Positions 41,679-52,414 of a stretch of 63,955 nucleotides of DNA are shown piece after piece. Position 1 is the first letter of the stretch; the number at the start of each line of letters is the position of its first letter. The DNA is from Entamoeba invadens IP1. Its lineage: Eukaryota; Evosea; Mastigamoebida; Endamoebidae. The stretch covers positions 41,610-105,564 of the forward strand of contig NW_004191622.1 of assembly GCF_000330505.1 (NCBI RefSeq). Reading direction: 5' to 3'. Below the pieces are notes generated by a model that was given only the letters and a program-made list of their open reading frames with translations, had not been told where the DNA came from and did no database searches. Both the position numbers and the translations under genes were made by a program.

Positions 41679-42476
41679 ATGGCACTTCAATTAAAGTTCA
41701 AAAGTTTAAAAAACACTTCTATAAAAAATTATAAATATAAATTCGTTGAGAATAAAAGGGTTTTCCATCTTTTGAAAATCAAAACAATACTAATGAATAT
41801 GTGTGCACTTGAATGTGATTGCCTCTTATGTAAAATGCAAGAAGTCATACAACACAATCGGTACATCCCTTGGATCACTCTTTCAAGGATATTTTACTTA
41901 TCTTTAATGCATAAATATCCTTCACAAGAATATTTCTCAGTCAAGACTGATGTTCCCCAATTGATTGAATCACATTGGACTATCATTTCGAAGTTATCCC
42001 AATTCTCTGAAGACAAATGGAGAAAGAGTTTATTAGATGCTATTAACCACTCGAGGTTCTTTATTAGTGGCAAAGAACATTTCCACGTCTCTGGCTTCTG
42101 GAAGTTAAAAGACACTTCCATTCCTTTCATTGAGAATTATGTGAATGATGAAGAGATCCCAAAGACGGAAGACTCAAATGAATCGTCACAAGTTATATGT
42201 GCTTCACCATCAATGTCTTCTCTGAATAATTTAAATAATTCATCGGACCAAATAAGAGAATATTATATTAATATTATCAACCAAGCAAAAATGAATATCA
42301 GTGCGTTAGTGCAATTCTATCCAAACGCCGATATTAACATGAAAATGCAAATCCAATCTGAAGTCAAAATTAATGAAGAAACTATTCAAAGAGCATCGTT
42401 CACTCTTTTTAATTTGACTGATCAAAATAGCCAATTCTACTCAAGTGCATGTTTTATGGTCAGAACTGTGTTCTAA
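41679..42476 (+). CDS. hypothetical protein, possible forkhead-like winged helix
   Basis: 265 aa. Residues ~60-145 read 'IPWITLSRIFYLSLMHKYPS', then 'WTIISKLSQFSEDKWRKSLLDAINHSRFFI', then 'FHVSGFWKLKD'. The pattern K-W-(R/K)-x-S-(L/I)-x-x-x-(I/L)-x-H-(S/N)-x-x-F followed by a G-F-W motif resembles the recognition helix and wing of forkhead domains. This is a weak, motif-level match. The C-terminal 100 residues are helical with an Asn/Ser linker. The start is uncertain: an in-frame ATG at 41793 (MNMCALEC) could be the real start. Confidence 0.55.
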   Translation: MALQLKFKSLKNTSIKNYKYKFVENKRVFHLLKIKTILMNMCALECDCLLCKMQEVIQHNRYIPWITLSRIFYLSLMHKYPSQEYFSVKTDVPQLIESHWTIISKLSQFSEDKWRKSLLDAINHSRFFISGKEHFHVSGFWKLKDTSIPFIENYVNDEEIPKTEDSNESSQVICASPSMSSLNNLNNSSDQIREYYINIINQAKMNISALVQFYPNADINMKMQIQSEVKINEETIQRASFTLFNLTDQNSQFYSSACFMVRTVF

Positions 42477-42791
42477 TTGTTTTTTTGTAAATTATTTCTT
42501 CGTGTTTTAAGTTTTTTTTTGATTTTGTCAATTTTCGGATAAAAAATTGAAATAATCGAAAATTGAATTTTTAGTTAATTATTGAAGAATTGAGATTGTC
42601 AATTTGTTTTCAACTGTTCAAAAAGATAAAAATTGACATTTTCAATTTTTAACAAAAAATTGAAAAAGTCAAAATTTGAACTTTATAATAATAATGAAAT
42701 AGTTGAGATAGTCAAATTTATATAAAAGATTCATTCAATTATTTTATAACTCCCCTTCAAATCACACAATCAGTGCAAAACCATCCAATCC
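42477..42791. repeat. AAAATTGA/TCAATTTT-rich intergenic segment
   Basis: 315 bases with many alternating copies of TCAATTTT and AAAATTGA (for example TTTTGTCAATTTTCGG, AAAAAATTGAAATAATC and ATTGACATTTTCAATTTTTAAC). This resembles the AATTTTGACATTTTTAGAAA motif at the tips of the Tigger-like element at 10638-12321. No clean ends or target duplication visible. Possibly a decayed MITE; could also be base-composition chance. Confidence 0.35.
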
Positions 42792-43811
42792 TTACTTTTC
42801 ATAGTAAAAGATAATTACTCTCTTCACAATAAATTTGTTTGGTGAATTCATTAAGAAGTAAGCGTCTTCTCCGTGTTGGACGACCTTTTCTGTTTTAAAA
42901 TAGGTAGAGAAGTTAGTTGAGAACATTCCTTCCAACTCTTTAGTTTCATTCCGTTTTAAAGAAAAAGCGCAATTAATGAAGTAATTGTGGTTGTTCTGAT
43001 ATAAATCAGTCGTTAGTGTATACTTTGGTATGACTTTCATAGCCGTTTTAGTCGGATTAATTAAACTAAAGATAAAACTGTCTGCATCGTCCATGACTAC
43101 TTTAGTAGTTGAATCTTCAGTCTTTCCAACTCGGCGATGTGTTGTACCAAAGACATACCCATCACTTGTCACAAACAAGTATAACACACGCTTCTTCGTT
43201 TGTTTCGCTGTTTTGTCCCAATCGACTCCAACCGCCTTATTTAAAGTGTCGTCTTCTATTGGACCAATGCGGGAGTCAAAATAAAGGTGATAAGAACTCG
43301 CCCCACACCACTCGTGCAATTTACAAAACATCGTCGCAGTCACTCCTTCGCTCGCCATTGAGTCTATAAAGTACACATTCGGTCCGCTCAGTGTTGGTGG
43401 GGAGTTGGAACTGACACTCACAGTGATATCAAAATTCACTGGAACATTCATCAAAGGTACTCTCATTGATAAAAGTGATGAACTCTTGTTGAACACTTCA
43501 CTCGTTTCACTGTCGGGTAACTGCGAGAAACTTTTGTTCAAATCAAACGATTGAGGAAGGAGTAGTGGTGGTGTTTGTAATGGTTTAGTTTTAGTTGGGC
43601 ACAACTCAGGGTTTGTCCGTTTCTCTGGGAATAACACACGGTTCGTGTAAAAATCAGACGAAATGTTTTTCAAATTGATTTCTGTCGTATCTTGTCTTGA
43701 CGCCGTGTCATTAACTCGTGTCTCTAAATCAGCGTATTTCTCACAAACGGCATATACTATGGTTTTTAATTTATCAATTTGGGACTTCAGTTGTATAACT
43801 TCAGACTCCAT
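42792..43811 (-). CDS. TLDc domain-like protein with N-terminal coiled coil
   Basis: 339 aa. Residues 1-45 form a coiled coil ('VIQLKSQIDKLKTIVYAV'); 50-140 are a low-complexity Pro/Ser/Leu linker. Residues ~150-339 resemble a TLDc domain: 'MFCKLHEWCGASSYHLYFDS', 'RVLYLFVTSDGYVFGTTHRR' and 'MDDADSFIFSLINPTKTAMK', where the 'vFG' and 'FiFsL' blocks are the family hallmarks. Multiple such proteins exist in Entamoeba. TLDc proteins in other organisms bind the V-ATPase or protect from oxidative stress; the role here is unknown. No targeting signal. Confidence 0.72.
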   Translation of the reverse strand: MESEVIQLKSQIDKLKTIVYAVCEKYADLETRVNDTASRQDTTEINLKNISSDFYTNRVLFPEKRTNPELCPTKTKPLQTPPLLLPQSFDLNKSFSQLPDSETSEVFNKSSSLLSMRVPLMNVPVNFDITVSVSSNSPPTLSGPNVYFIDSMASEGVTATMFCKLHEWCGASSYHLYFDSRIGPIEDDTLNKAVGVDWDKTAKQTKKRVLYLFVTSDGYVFGTTHRRVGKTEDSTTKVVMDDADSFIFSLINPTKTAMKVIPKYTLTTDLYQNNHNYFINCAFSLKRNETKELEGMFSTNFSTYFKTEKVVQHGEDAYFLMNSPNKFIVKRVIIFYYEK

Positions 43812-45768
43812 GGGTTTTTTGGATATGTTTTGATTAAATATAAAAATTGGTAAAATTATAGTTTATTGTATTATATCTATTAATGGTATTCTTGATTGTA
43901 TATTATAATTTTTTGGATTTATCTAAAAAGTTCGTTATAAATTATTGAAAAAATACTTCGTGAAAATAACTATAAATATTTGTAAATATTTTTTATTAAT
44001 TTAGTATTTTTTTTAATTGTATTTTATACTCAATATTTACTATTCAAAATATGGTATAATATATTTTATTAAATAAAATAATTTAAGTTTTATTTAAAAA
44101 TATTCTAAATTATAACAATTATTTATTAAATTAAAGAACTATTTGATTAAAAAAAATTTACAAATTTCCATAATATCAAATTAATATTTTAAATAAATTT
44201 AATTACATTATTATTATAAGTTTTTGTCGTATTTAAATTTGAGAATAGAAAACCAAAAAAACATGTCACATTAGTTTTGTACCTTTCAATAAATATCAAA
44301 TCGAAAAACCATTAAAAAATAGTTTATTATAATACGTTATTAACTAAATGTTTAAATACTTTTCGGCACATTAACAAATTCTTATTTTATGCCGAAATGC
44401 CTAAAAAAAGAAACAATGTAAGTAAATATAAAAATTTCGTTTTGAGTTTGGCTATACATGGAATAATTATGTAATTATAATGAAATAATTTTCTAATTGA
44501 TAACACGTGCAAATTATTTCATATTATTATTATTGATTTAAATAAATTGAACTAATACTATTTTATATATAGTAAAATTATTAATATAATAATATCAAAA
44601 AAAAATTAAACAATAGTTTTTTTTCTTTGTAACATAAGTTGGAATTTGTCATCTCGAAACTTTGCCTCAAAAATCCACATTCCAAACTAAATATAAACAA
44701 TTAGTTATAAGATTTCTATTAATATTACAACCATTTATTAATACTAGTAAAAGAACCAATAAATGATTTATCTTAAAATAACAGTCGCCGAAACCAAATC
44801 TTTTATCTAAAGAATTATTAAAATTAGGAATTATAAAATAGTTAATTTAAATTATGTTAACCACCGAGTTACCTTTTCCTTCATGTTATTAAATGATGAG
44901 CAAGACCAATATGAAATAACCAAACATATATTAATTATGTCGAATTAACATAACATTAATTATAATATTTAATTAAAAAATATAAAATCATAAAATTTGC
45001 CAATTATTAATAAAAATATACTAATAAATACCAAACAAAAATATCTCGCAATAATACTTTTTCTTTTTTATCTTTTTTTTACCATTCTCATAATATTCAA
45101 TATATCTTTTTTGACTCTTTTTTTTATTTGCTAAGACAAGATTTTTCTTTTTAAAAACAAAACATTTCTGCCGGTTTTATGTCTTTATTTTATTTTACTT
45201 TTTGAACCGCCCAAATATATCATTCACTTTTCTTATTTTTATTCCGATTTTTTTATTCTAAACGTCTGGATCTTTTTCTAAAAATTGATTACTAAAAGAT
45301 ACTATTTCTATATTAAATAAAATTGCATTTTTGGGAACTTGAACTTTTAGTATTTTATCCCATATATTTAGTATTAACAAGTCTGTTTAAATCATTAATT
45401 TGCCTCAAATTTTCTGTATCTAAAAAAGAAAAAAAATCCCCAATAACCAAATTGTCTTATTGTTTTAACCATTAACAATTTATAATTAAAGTCCGTTTAC
45501 GCGAGAAAATCCTTTTCCTTTTTACATCTCAAGATAAGGATAACTTCCCGGTCATTTGAATATAAAAAGACCTTTATACACACCATAAAACGCCATAGTT
45601 TACACCAAAATTTCCTTCCCAAAACGTTGTCCAACCAAAATTCTCTTCATATTTGGTACTTTATCATAAGTTTTAAAATACGAATACCAATCAGCGTTAA
45701 GCTTAAAATGGTTAGAGTAAAATAGCTCGTTATAAATAAGGGACGAACAATCAATCAGTACTCACAAC
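43812..45768. other. long AT-rich intergenic region
   Basis: Almost 2 kb without coding potential. One symmetrical hairpin-like pair, TGAAATAATTTT...AAATTATTTCA, occurs at about 44480-44520. The final ~200 bases contain the promoter of the F-box/LRR gene. Otherwise nothing supported. Confidence 0.55.
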
Positions 45769-47727
45769 ATGCTTGCTTGGTTGAACAACTTGAAAAAACC
45801 ACGTACCAAATCGTCAAATGGTACTATGCACAAGGACAAGAGCTTAAAACGATTGAAAGAGACTTCTACTCCTTACACTCCTGAAAAATTGAAATTCGAT
45901 TTCTTAGAAGAAAAGGACGTCCAACGGATCTTTAGAAACCTCTCATTCCACGACCTTTTGATGTGCAGATCAGTGTCGAAGAAGTGGAGAGACTCTGTTA
46001 GTCAAGTCGAGGAAATCAATATATTGGAGCCAATACCAAAAATCGCGACAGTCTTCCCAAATATAACAAAGCTTGCTATCGACCCAAATAAAAAGTCCGA
46101 CCCATCAGAATTGCTCCTTGGATTTTCAAAGTTAACTTCACTGAAATGCAGGATGATCCCACAAAATACTGCTAATAAAATGACAACTTTGAGGAATTTG
46201 GATTGTCCCGATGTAGAGCCACCAAAGTACTCTTCCTACTATGAAACAGACTCTATCAAGAAGGTGGCGAAATACCACCACCTTGTGTCGTTATCTTTGA
46301 ATGGGGTACAAGACCGTGACATTGACCAAATATCGAAATTGACGAATCTTCAAAAACTCTCCATTAACTCGCGAAAGTTTGTCGGTAAAATCGAGTCGTT
46401 AGTGGACGTCAGTCAGTTGACTTCTTTAGAAATCACGGGGTCATCTCTGTCTCATGAATTCTTCTACAATTTGTACCTCTTCCCCAAGTTATTTACATTG
46501 AAGCTCAACAAGTGTATTTTACCATTGAGTACTGTGCCAGCACAGACTCCTTTATCTCAATTAGGGCCCAAAGATGGGTTCATTTATTTAATCGGATGTA
46601 ATGCACTCCACATCCTTAACATCACTTCTTCAAATGTTTCCGAATACCACATGGAAGTCATAGGAAGGTTAAGACACTTACGAGTAGTCTCTTTCAAAGG
46701 ATGTACTTTACTCACGGACAATGCTTTATTACTCCTGAGAGAGTCGATTGTGGCAGGTAACATTTTAGAGTTAAATTTGTCTGATACTTTGATCTCACAT
46801 ATTGGACTCCAAGTCGTGTCTTCCTTGAAAAATTTACGAGTGTTGGATATTAGTAACTGTGGCGCTATTAAAGTCCTTTCCCCCCTCGACGAGCTGAAGA
46901 ACCTTGAAATCCTTAAGATGAAGAATGTTGAAGTGAACAAGAACACCCTCGATGGACTTCTCCAAAACCCTTCACAACATCTGAAGCAAATTACAGTCGC
47001 TTCGGACTCATTTGATGATGCGTTGGTCTCCCTTTGCTGTACCAAAATTCCTTCATTAAAAGTTTTGAACTTAGAACATAGTCACATCACTACTAAGGGC
47101 TTGGAATCACTTGAAATCATTCCATTCATTAGATTTATCGACTTGTCATCGACCGAAGTGAAAGATGAAGTATTTGGGCAATTGTCTAAGGCTTTATGTC
47201 TTGAAAGTATTGTGATGAAGAGATGTCTTAATATCACAGGAGAAGGAATTAAACAATTAAAAACACTCTATGGCCTTCGTGTGTTAAACCTCAATGGGTG
47301 TAAACAACTGACGGACTCTGCTATTGAAGAAATGAAAGAACTCACGGTGGAAACTTTGCGCATCTCAACTTGCCCTAACTTGTCGTCAGCTATTTATAAA
47401 CATTTAGTACAACTGAAGTACCTGAAACGTGTCGATATGTCTTTTAATAACTTGAATGATGATGGAATAGAAGAACTTAAGAAGTGTACTTGGCTTGAAG
47501 TCGTCTATTTGTTTAACACTCACGTGACTGAAAAAAGTGTTAAACTTCTGTTAACCCTTCCAAACATCAGAAAAATCGACGCAAAAAATTGCGGCATTCA
47601 AACTAAGTTCAAAGAAAATTGCGTCGTTTGCGTCAAAACAACTAAAAGCAAAACTAAAAGGGATTCTAAAAAGGAAGAAGAGCAAAGTGATGATGGACAT
47701 AACAGTGCAGATTCAGATAAGGAATAA
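45769..47727 (+). CDS. F-box-like leucine-rich repeat protein (paralog A)
   Basis: 652 aa, single exon. Residues ~45-75 resemble an F-box ('VQRIFRNLSFHDLLMCRSVSKKWRD'). The rest is ~20 cysteine-containing LRRs of the AMN1/FBXL type ('LRVLNLNGCKQLTDSAIEEM', 'IRFIDLSSTEVKDEVFGQL'). The C-terminal tail is Lys/Ser/Asp-rich. F-box/LRR proteins serve as substrate receptors of SCF ubiquitin ligases. The gene faces a paralog at 49495-51456 on the opposite strand, with a tRNase Z gene between them. The two share the same length (652 and 653 aa) and aligned motifs throughout, so they arose by duplication. Confidence 0.88.
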   Translation: MLAWLNNLKKPRTKSSNGTMHKDKSLKRLKETSTPYTPEKLKFDFLEEKDVQRIFRNLSFHDLLMCRSVSKKWRDSVSQVEEINILEPIPKIATVFPNITKLAIDPNKKSDPSELLLGFSKLTSLKCRMIPQNTANKMTTLRNLDCPDVEPPKYSSYYETDSIKKVAKYHHLVSLSLNGVQDRDIDQISKLTNLQKLSINSRKFVGKIESLVDVSQLTSLEITGSSLSHEFFYNLYLFPKLFTLKLNKCILPLSTVPAQTPLSQLGPKDGFIYLIGCNALHILNITSSNVSEYHMEVIGRLRHLRVVSFKGCTLLTDNALLLLRESIVAGNILELNLSDTLISHIGLQVVSSLKNLRVLDISNCGAIKVLSPLDELKNLEILKMKNVEVNKNTLDGLLQNPSQHLKQITVASDSFDDALVSLCCTKIPSLKVLNLEHSHITTKGLESLEIIPFIRFIDLSSTEVKDEVFGQLSKALCLESIVMKRCLNITGEGIKQLKTLYGLRVLNLNGCKQLTDSAIEEMKELTVETLRISTCPNLSSAIYKHLVQLKYLKRVDMSFNNLNDDGIEELKKCTWLEVVYLFNTHVTEKSVKLLLTLPNIRKIDAKNCGIQTKFKENCVVCVKTTKSKTKRDSKKEEEQSDDGHNSADSDKE

Positions 47728-48383
47728 ATCTTCACATAATTCTAATTGTTTTTTGTTATTAGTATAAACTATATTGCTAATTACGAGACAATACTACACT
47801 ATTAATTAAACATAACTATTAAAAATTGCCATTTAAAAATAACCTGAAAAGTATTTTATTTTAAATCTATTAATTTGATAATAGTAAAATACTATTAAAA
47901 ATTAGGTCTCCTTTTTTTAATTAATTTTATGTTAAATTGTTTAAAAAAATGCAATAAAATATGGATTTTGAGGTATAACAATAAATATATCTATTTTACT
48001 ATAAATTTGTATTGTGTAGTTTAAAAAAATCTTGAATATTTTACTATTTAATTAGAAGAATGATTGATTAAGATTTTTAGACAGTGTGTAATCTTATTTA
48101 TAAATAATAAACTATGAAATTGTAAATTATCTTATTATTATTAAAAAACTCAATCATATAATTCAAATCAAATATTTTAATTTAATTGTTATATTATATT
48201 TTACTATTATTATAATTATAAATTAATAATTCTTTATTTAGAAAAGATGGTTGTGAATGATACAATAATATTATTAATAAAATAAACTATACGAATAAAC
48301 AACAAACAAACTATTATAATACTATAAATATAATACAAAATAGTTTTAAACACTATTTCCAACTCTAATCGAAAAAACAAGTA
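47728..48383. other. AT-rich intergenic region
   Basis: 656 bases between the F-box/LRR paralog A stop and the tRNase Z start. No gene or paired repeat supported. Confidence 0.6.
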
Positions 48384-49303
48384 ATGGACCACCTTTTACT
48401 TGTTGGAACAGGTTCTGCTCGTCCCGTTCTTAATCGATGCACCAGTTCCACCGTTTTATACACGAATAAAGGAAAAGACCTATTTATGTTTGATTGTGGT
48501 GATGTTTGTTCCTTAAGTTAAAAATCATAAGAATTTGACTTTACTATTTTAGAATCAATTCAAACCTATAATTTAATACCCGTCTAAAGGCATTATTCTA
48601 TGAATTATATCATTAGTAGGGTGTTACTTATTTACTTGCACAAATGAAAGTCCCAGCACAGCGCATTCGTATTCTATTTATTACACACTCACATATCGAC
48701 CATGTTGGAGGAATAGTCTCTTTCATCCACTCGGTAGTCTTTGCAACACCACAGCAATTAACTATAGTCGCACCAAAAGGGACAAAGGAGTTAGCTGAAC
48801 AAGCATTCAAATTTTCTCGAGAGGAATTTCCAAAGACAATCACCTTTATCGATTACGACGATGTCAACCCTACTAAAGTCTCGTACAAGAACTGTGACTT
48901 CACATGTGTCCCCATACCCCATATGCCTGATGTACCCGGCCATGCCATTCTATGTCAACTGCATTACGAAAGAAAAGAAGATAAGACTTTAGTAGTAACG
49001 GGAGACACTACATCAATGAGTCCTATGACTACCTACATCTTAGAAAATCACATCCAAGTGAATGTAATCGTCCATGAATGTACGTTCGACGACGACTTGA
49101 AAGACAAATCAAAGCAATGGGGCCACTCCTGTCCTGAAATCGTCTCAGAAGAGATCAAAAAGTTCGTTCCAAAGAAGTGTATCCTCCATCACTTCAGTTC
49201 ACGATATTCACAGAGTTATGTGCAAAGAATGGCAGAAAAAGTAAAGAACACAACAGGCGTAGAGACTTTTGTTGCTAAAGATGGGATGATTGTTGTGTTC
49301 TAA
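48384..49303 (+). CDS. tRNase Z-like metallo-beta-lactamase (two exons)
   Basis: Exon 1 48384-48503, intron 48504-48619 (GTTTGT...TAG), exon 2 48620-49303; 267 aa. Exon 1 gives 'HLLLVGTGSARPVLNRC' and 'DLFMFDCGD', and the splice continues 'GVTYLLAQMKVPAQRIR' in frame. Without it the start of the fold would be missing. Zinc motifs: HSHIDHVGG (HxHxDH), 'VVTGDTT', 'VHECTF' and 'HHFSSRYS'. 'GHSCPEIVSEE' with 'LHHFSSRY' is the end-block of short-form RNase Z (ELAC1-type) enzymes, which cut tRNA 3' trailers. The protein is close to a typical short form in length but a bit compact, and I do not see a clear exosite arm, so a related MBL nuclease is an alternative. Confidence 0.82.
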
Positions 49304-49494
49304 TAAGACGGGTGTAACTTAATTGATCGTGTTTCTTTCTTTCACAACTGAAAGGACAAGTAAAATTCAAATCGACAATTCAGTCCAATATGGACTCGAC
49401 TTTGTTCCTTAAAACTGAACTATTTTGACATTTTGAATTTAATAAAATAATACTAAAAATACTAAAAACTTAGTTAGATTGAACCATACCACGG

Positions 49495-51456
49495 TTACTT
49501 CTCAATTTTCTCAATTTTTTCCATCTTCTCCTCTTTTTGGACTTTTTCTTTCTTACTCTTCTTGGAAACGGGTTTTTTAAGTTGTTCTAGTTCCGACGTC
49601 ATTATCACACAAGCAGTCTTATATTGTTTAACCACATTACATCCTCTCACATCTATTTTCCTTAATAAGCGACACTTCAAAAGTTCAGAAACGCCTTCAT
49701 CAGTCACCTTTGTTTTCGATAAGTAAATCACCTCTAACCATTTGGCCTTTTGAATTTGTTGGATGCCGTGATCCCCAACAGGCGTCCCACTCAAATCAAC
49801 ACGCTTCAATTCTTCCATCTGGCTCAGGAAATTCCATACCTCATCTCCTATCAACTCACACCCTGAAAGTCGCAACGTTTGAACAGACAATTCACTCATT
49901 TCTTTGACACCAGAAATGTCGACCTTTTTGCACCCATTCATATTGAGCACACGAAGCCCTGGCACTTTAGTGAGTTTGCTTGCCCCAAATCCAGTGACTT
50001 TTAAACACTTCTCCATCACCAAATTCTCCATGAATGCGAGATTCTGAAGATACTCAAAGGCATTATCGTCCACTGCTGTATATGACAGATCAACGTACCT
50101 TAAATAAGTCAAATTGTGGAGCACATCAAGTCCGGTGGACGTCACAGAGCTCTTTCGCAAATCAACTTTGACAAGACCTGGGAATTTGGAAGCAATGACC
50201 ATGAGCAGAGGGTCATTGATTGGTTCCGCGTCAAGAAGAAGTTCTTGGAGGAACTCCTGTGGCATTTTAAACCCGTCTTGGAGTGTCTCTGCGTTGATTC
50301 TATTTTCGCTCATCCTTAGAACTTCCAAATTCTCCAAGTCATTGATCGGTGAAAGTAACTTGATGCCGTCACATTTTGATATGTCGAGCACTCGAAGGAA
50401 TTCAAATCGACTGATTATTTGAAGTCCAATATGTGTGACCATAGTCTCAGAGATATTTAATTCCTCCAATGAGTCTAACAAAGGCGCGTTCTTGAATGAA
50501 TTCAGCATGTAGTCTCCAAGTGTTTTACACCCCTTGAGTGATAACCCAATCAACTCCTCCATACGAGAGATCACTTCGATGTGGTACTCAGTGATTTCAC
50601 TTTCATTCAAGTACAAATATCGCAGTGAATTGCACCCAATGATAAATATAAACCCATCAGAAGGACCCAATTGAGACAATGGAGTCTGCGGATTGATCCG
50701 CGAGACTGGAAGTGTGCACTTAATGAATCCAATGAACTCCAAATGTGGGAAGAGGTACAAATTATAGAAGAACTCGGGCACAAGCGACGCTTTAGAGATT
50801 TCTAAGTTGACCAATTTACTCACATCTACCAAAGAATCTATTTTCCCAGTAAAGTTCTTTGATGAGATACTAAGAGATTCCAGCGCAGACAATTTCCCGA
50901 TCACTGGGAGGTCCTTATCGCTGATCCCAATCAAAGTCAGAGCAGTCAAGTTCTTGAACGAGCCCAAATTGTCGATTGATTTTGTTGACAAGCACTCAAC
51001 ACCAAATGGAGCCTTCACCATAGGACAATCCAACACTTTTAAATTGGTCATTGCAGCAAGTGTTGTCTCTTCAATCTTCAATACAGGACATCGAAGTGAT
51101 GTCAAAGAAGGCAAATGAGCCACTAAATCTGCCGCATTAGTTCGTGCACTTGGGTCGATAGAAAGACTTTTGATATTAGGAAAGACCTTTGCGACAGCCG
51201 TATTTGGTTCGGTCAATATGACTGACTGTGTCTCTGTTAAGATGTCCCTCCACTTTTTACACACTAGACGACACGAGAGGAGGTCCGGAAATGAAAGGCT
51301 TTTAAATATCCGTTTGAAGTCTTTTTCTGTGAAGTTGTTGATCGACCAGTTCTCATGATACGTCGCCAACTCGACGTCTTTGGTGTTCGGACGAACGACA
51401 CGAGGTGATGCAACAGCAGGTTGTGAAGGCTTGGTACCAAATAACCAGTTAAACAT
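49495..51456 (-). CDS. F-box-like leucine-rich repeat protein (paralog B)
   Basis: 653 aa, single exon, inverted relative to paralog A at 45769-47727. F-box-like segment 'FKRIFKSLSFPDLLSCRLVC' at ~50-75, then ~20 LRRs ('LRVLNMNGCKKVDISGVKEM', 'LRYVDLSYTAVDDNAFEYL'). The C-terminal tail is Lys/Glu-rich (KSKKEKVQKEEKMEKIEK) in place of A's Ser/Asp tail. Probably an SCF substrate receptor of the same group. Its start context is a standard ATG at 51456. Confidence 0.88.
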   Translation of the reverse strand: MFNWLFGTKPSQPAVASPRVVRPNTKDVELATYHENWSINNFTEKDFKRIFKSLSFPDLLSCRLVCKKWRDILTETQSVILTEPNTAVAKVFPNIKSLSIDPSARTNAADLVAHLPSLTSLRCPVLKIEETTLAAMTNLKVLDCPMVKAPFGVECLSTKSIDNLGSFKNLTALTLIGISDKDLPVIGKLSALESLSISSKNFTGKIDSLVDVSKLVNLEISKASLVPEFFYNLYLFPHLEFIGFIKCTLPVSRINPQTPLSQLGPSDGFIFIIGCNSLRYLYLNESEITEYHIEVISRMEELIGLSLKGCKTLGDYMLNSFKNAPLLDSLEELNISETMVTHIGLQIISRFEFLRVLDISKCDGIKLLSPINDLENLEVLRMSENRINAETLQDGFKMPQEFLQELLLDAEPINDPLLMVIASKFPGLVKVDLRKSSVTSTGLDVLHNLTYLRYVDLSYTAVDDNAFEYLQNLAFMENLVMEKCLKVTGFGASKLTKVPGLRVLNMNGCKKVDISGVKEMSELSVQTLRLSGCELIGDEVWNFLSQMEELKRVDLSGTPVGDHGIQQIQKAKWLEVIYLSKTKVTDEGVSELLKCRLLRKIDVRGCNVVKQYKTACVIMTSELEQLKKPVSKKSKKEKVQKEEKMEKIEKIEK

Positions 51457-52414
51457 TAGTACTTTATGAGTTTGAATAGTTGATGAGAAACAGTTGTCAT
51501 CTAGTTCTTTGTATGGTTCTAATACTATTCATTATAGTTTATTTTTTCATTTTTTATTGAAATGGTTGAAATGAAGGAATGTAACTGAGGATTGTGATAT
51601 GAAATTATGATTGGTCAATCCCATTTCAAGATTGAAAATTTCGGAATATATCTGAATGACGTGGAATCAACTTTGGGTATTGTAGATGTTGTAGTATTCA
51701 AGATTAAAGCAATTCAAGTTATTCAATGACAAAATCAAGTGAAAGGAAATTATAAATGATTTAAAATACATATTAAATAAATCTATTTATGGATCAAGTA
51801 ATGATAATGTCTGGATCAAAATCTTGAGAAGAATGTATTAAGATAATTTTGTTTTTATCAAACAAATATTGGTAATTGTTTTGGATAAAATATTGATACA
51901 TTTTTTTTATAGGATATAATTAAAAATATTTATTTAATATTAAAATCCTTTATTATTTGTATAATAAACAATATAGTTTATTTATTTAATTTTAAAAAAA
52001 ATCTTTTACTAAATAAAAAAAGATTATCGCAGTTTTTTCCAAAAGTTAATAAAAAATAAAAAAAACGAAAAAATGAAGAACATATAGATTTATCGAATGG
52101 AAAATTCAATATAATAAAACAATTTACTGTATTAGAATTTGTTTTAATAAAACCAATTATGTTTTAATATTATTCTAAGTTTTTAGACTTACAAACAACT
52201 ATCAATACATTTAAATTTTAATAGTAATAAATTATAATATATAACCAATTTGTAATATTTTTAAATTAAAATTCAAAAAAACAATAGAACGGACGATAAA
52301 ATACATTAATAACTTTTTTCAACAAAAAAATGTTATTAAACGTACGTTATAAATGATCACAAAAAAAGTAAAGCAAAACAAAGACCTGTTCACCTCAAAC
52401 TCAAAAAGAGTAAA
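51457..52414. other. AT-rich divergent intergenic region
   Basis: 958 bases between two divergent genes (paralog B and the SLC44 gene). Low-complexity A/T DNA, no ORF or repeat element supported. Confidence 0.6.

Noticed and set aside
44470..44530. Hairpin-like AAATAATTTT/AAATTATTT pair as a mobile-element tip
   Set aside because: The arms are pure A/T, short, without a target duplication; expected by chance in this composition.
46584..47045. 153-codon minus-strand open frame
   Set aside because: Antisense shadow of the LRR coding sequence.
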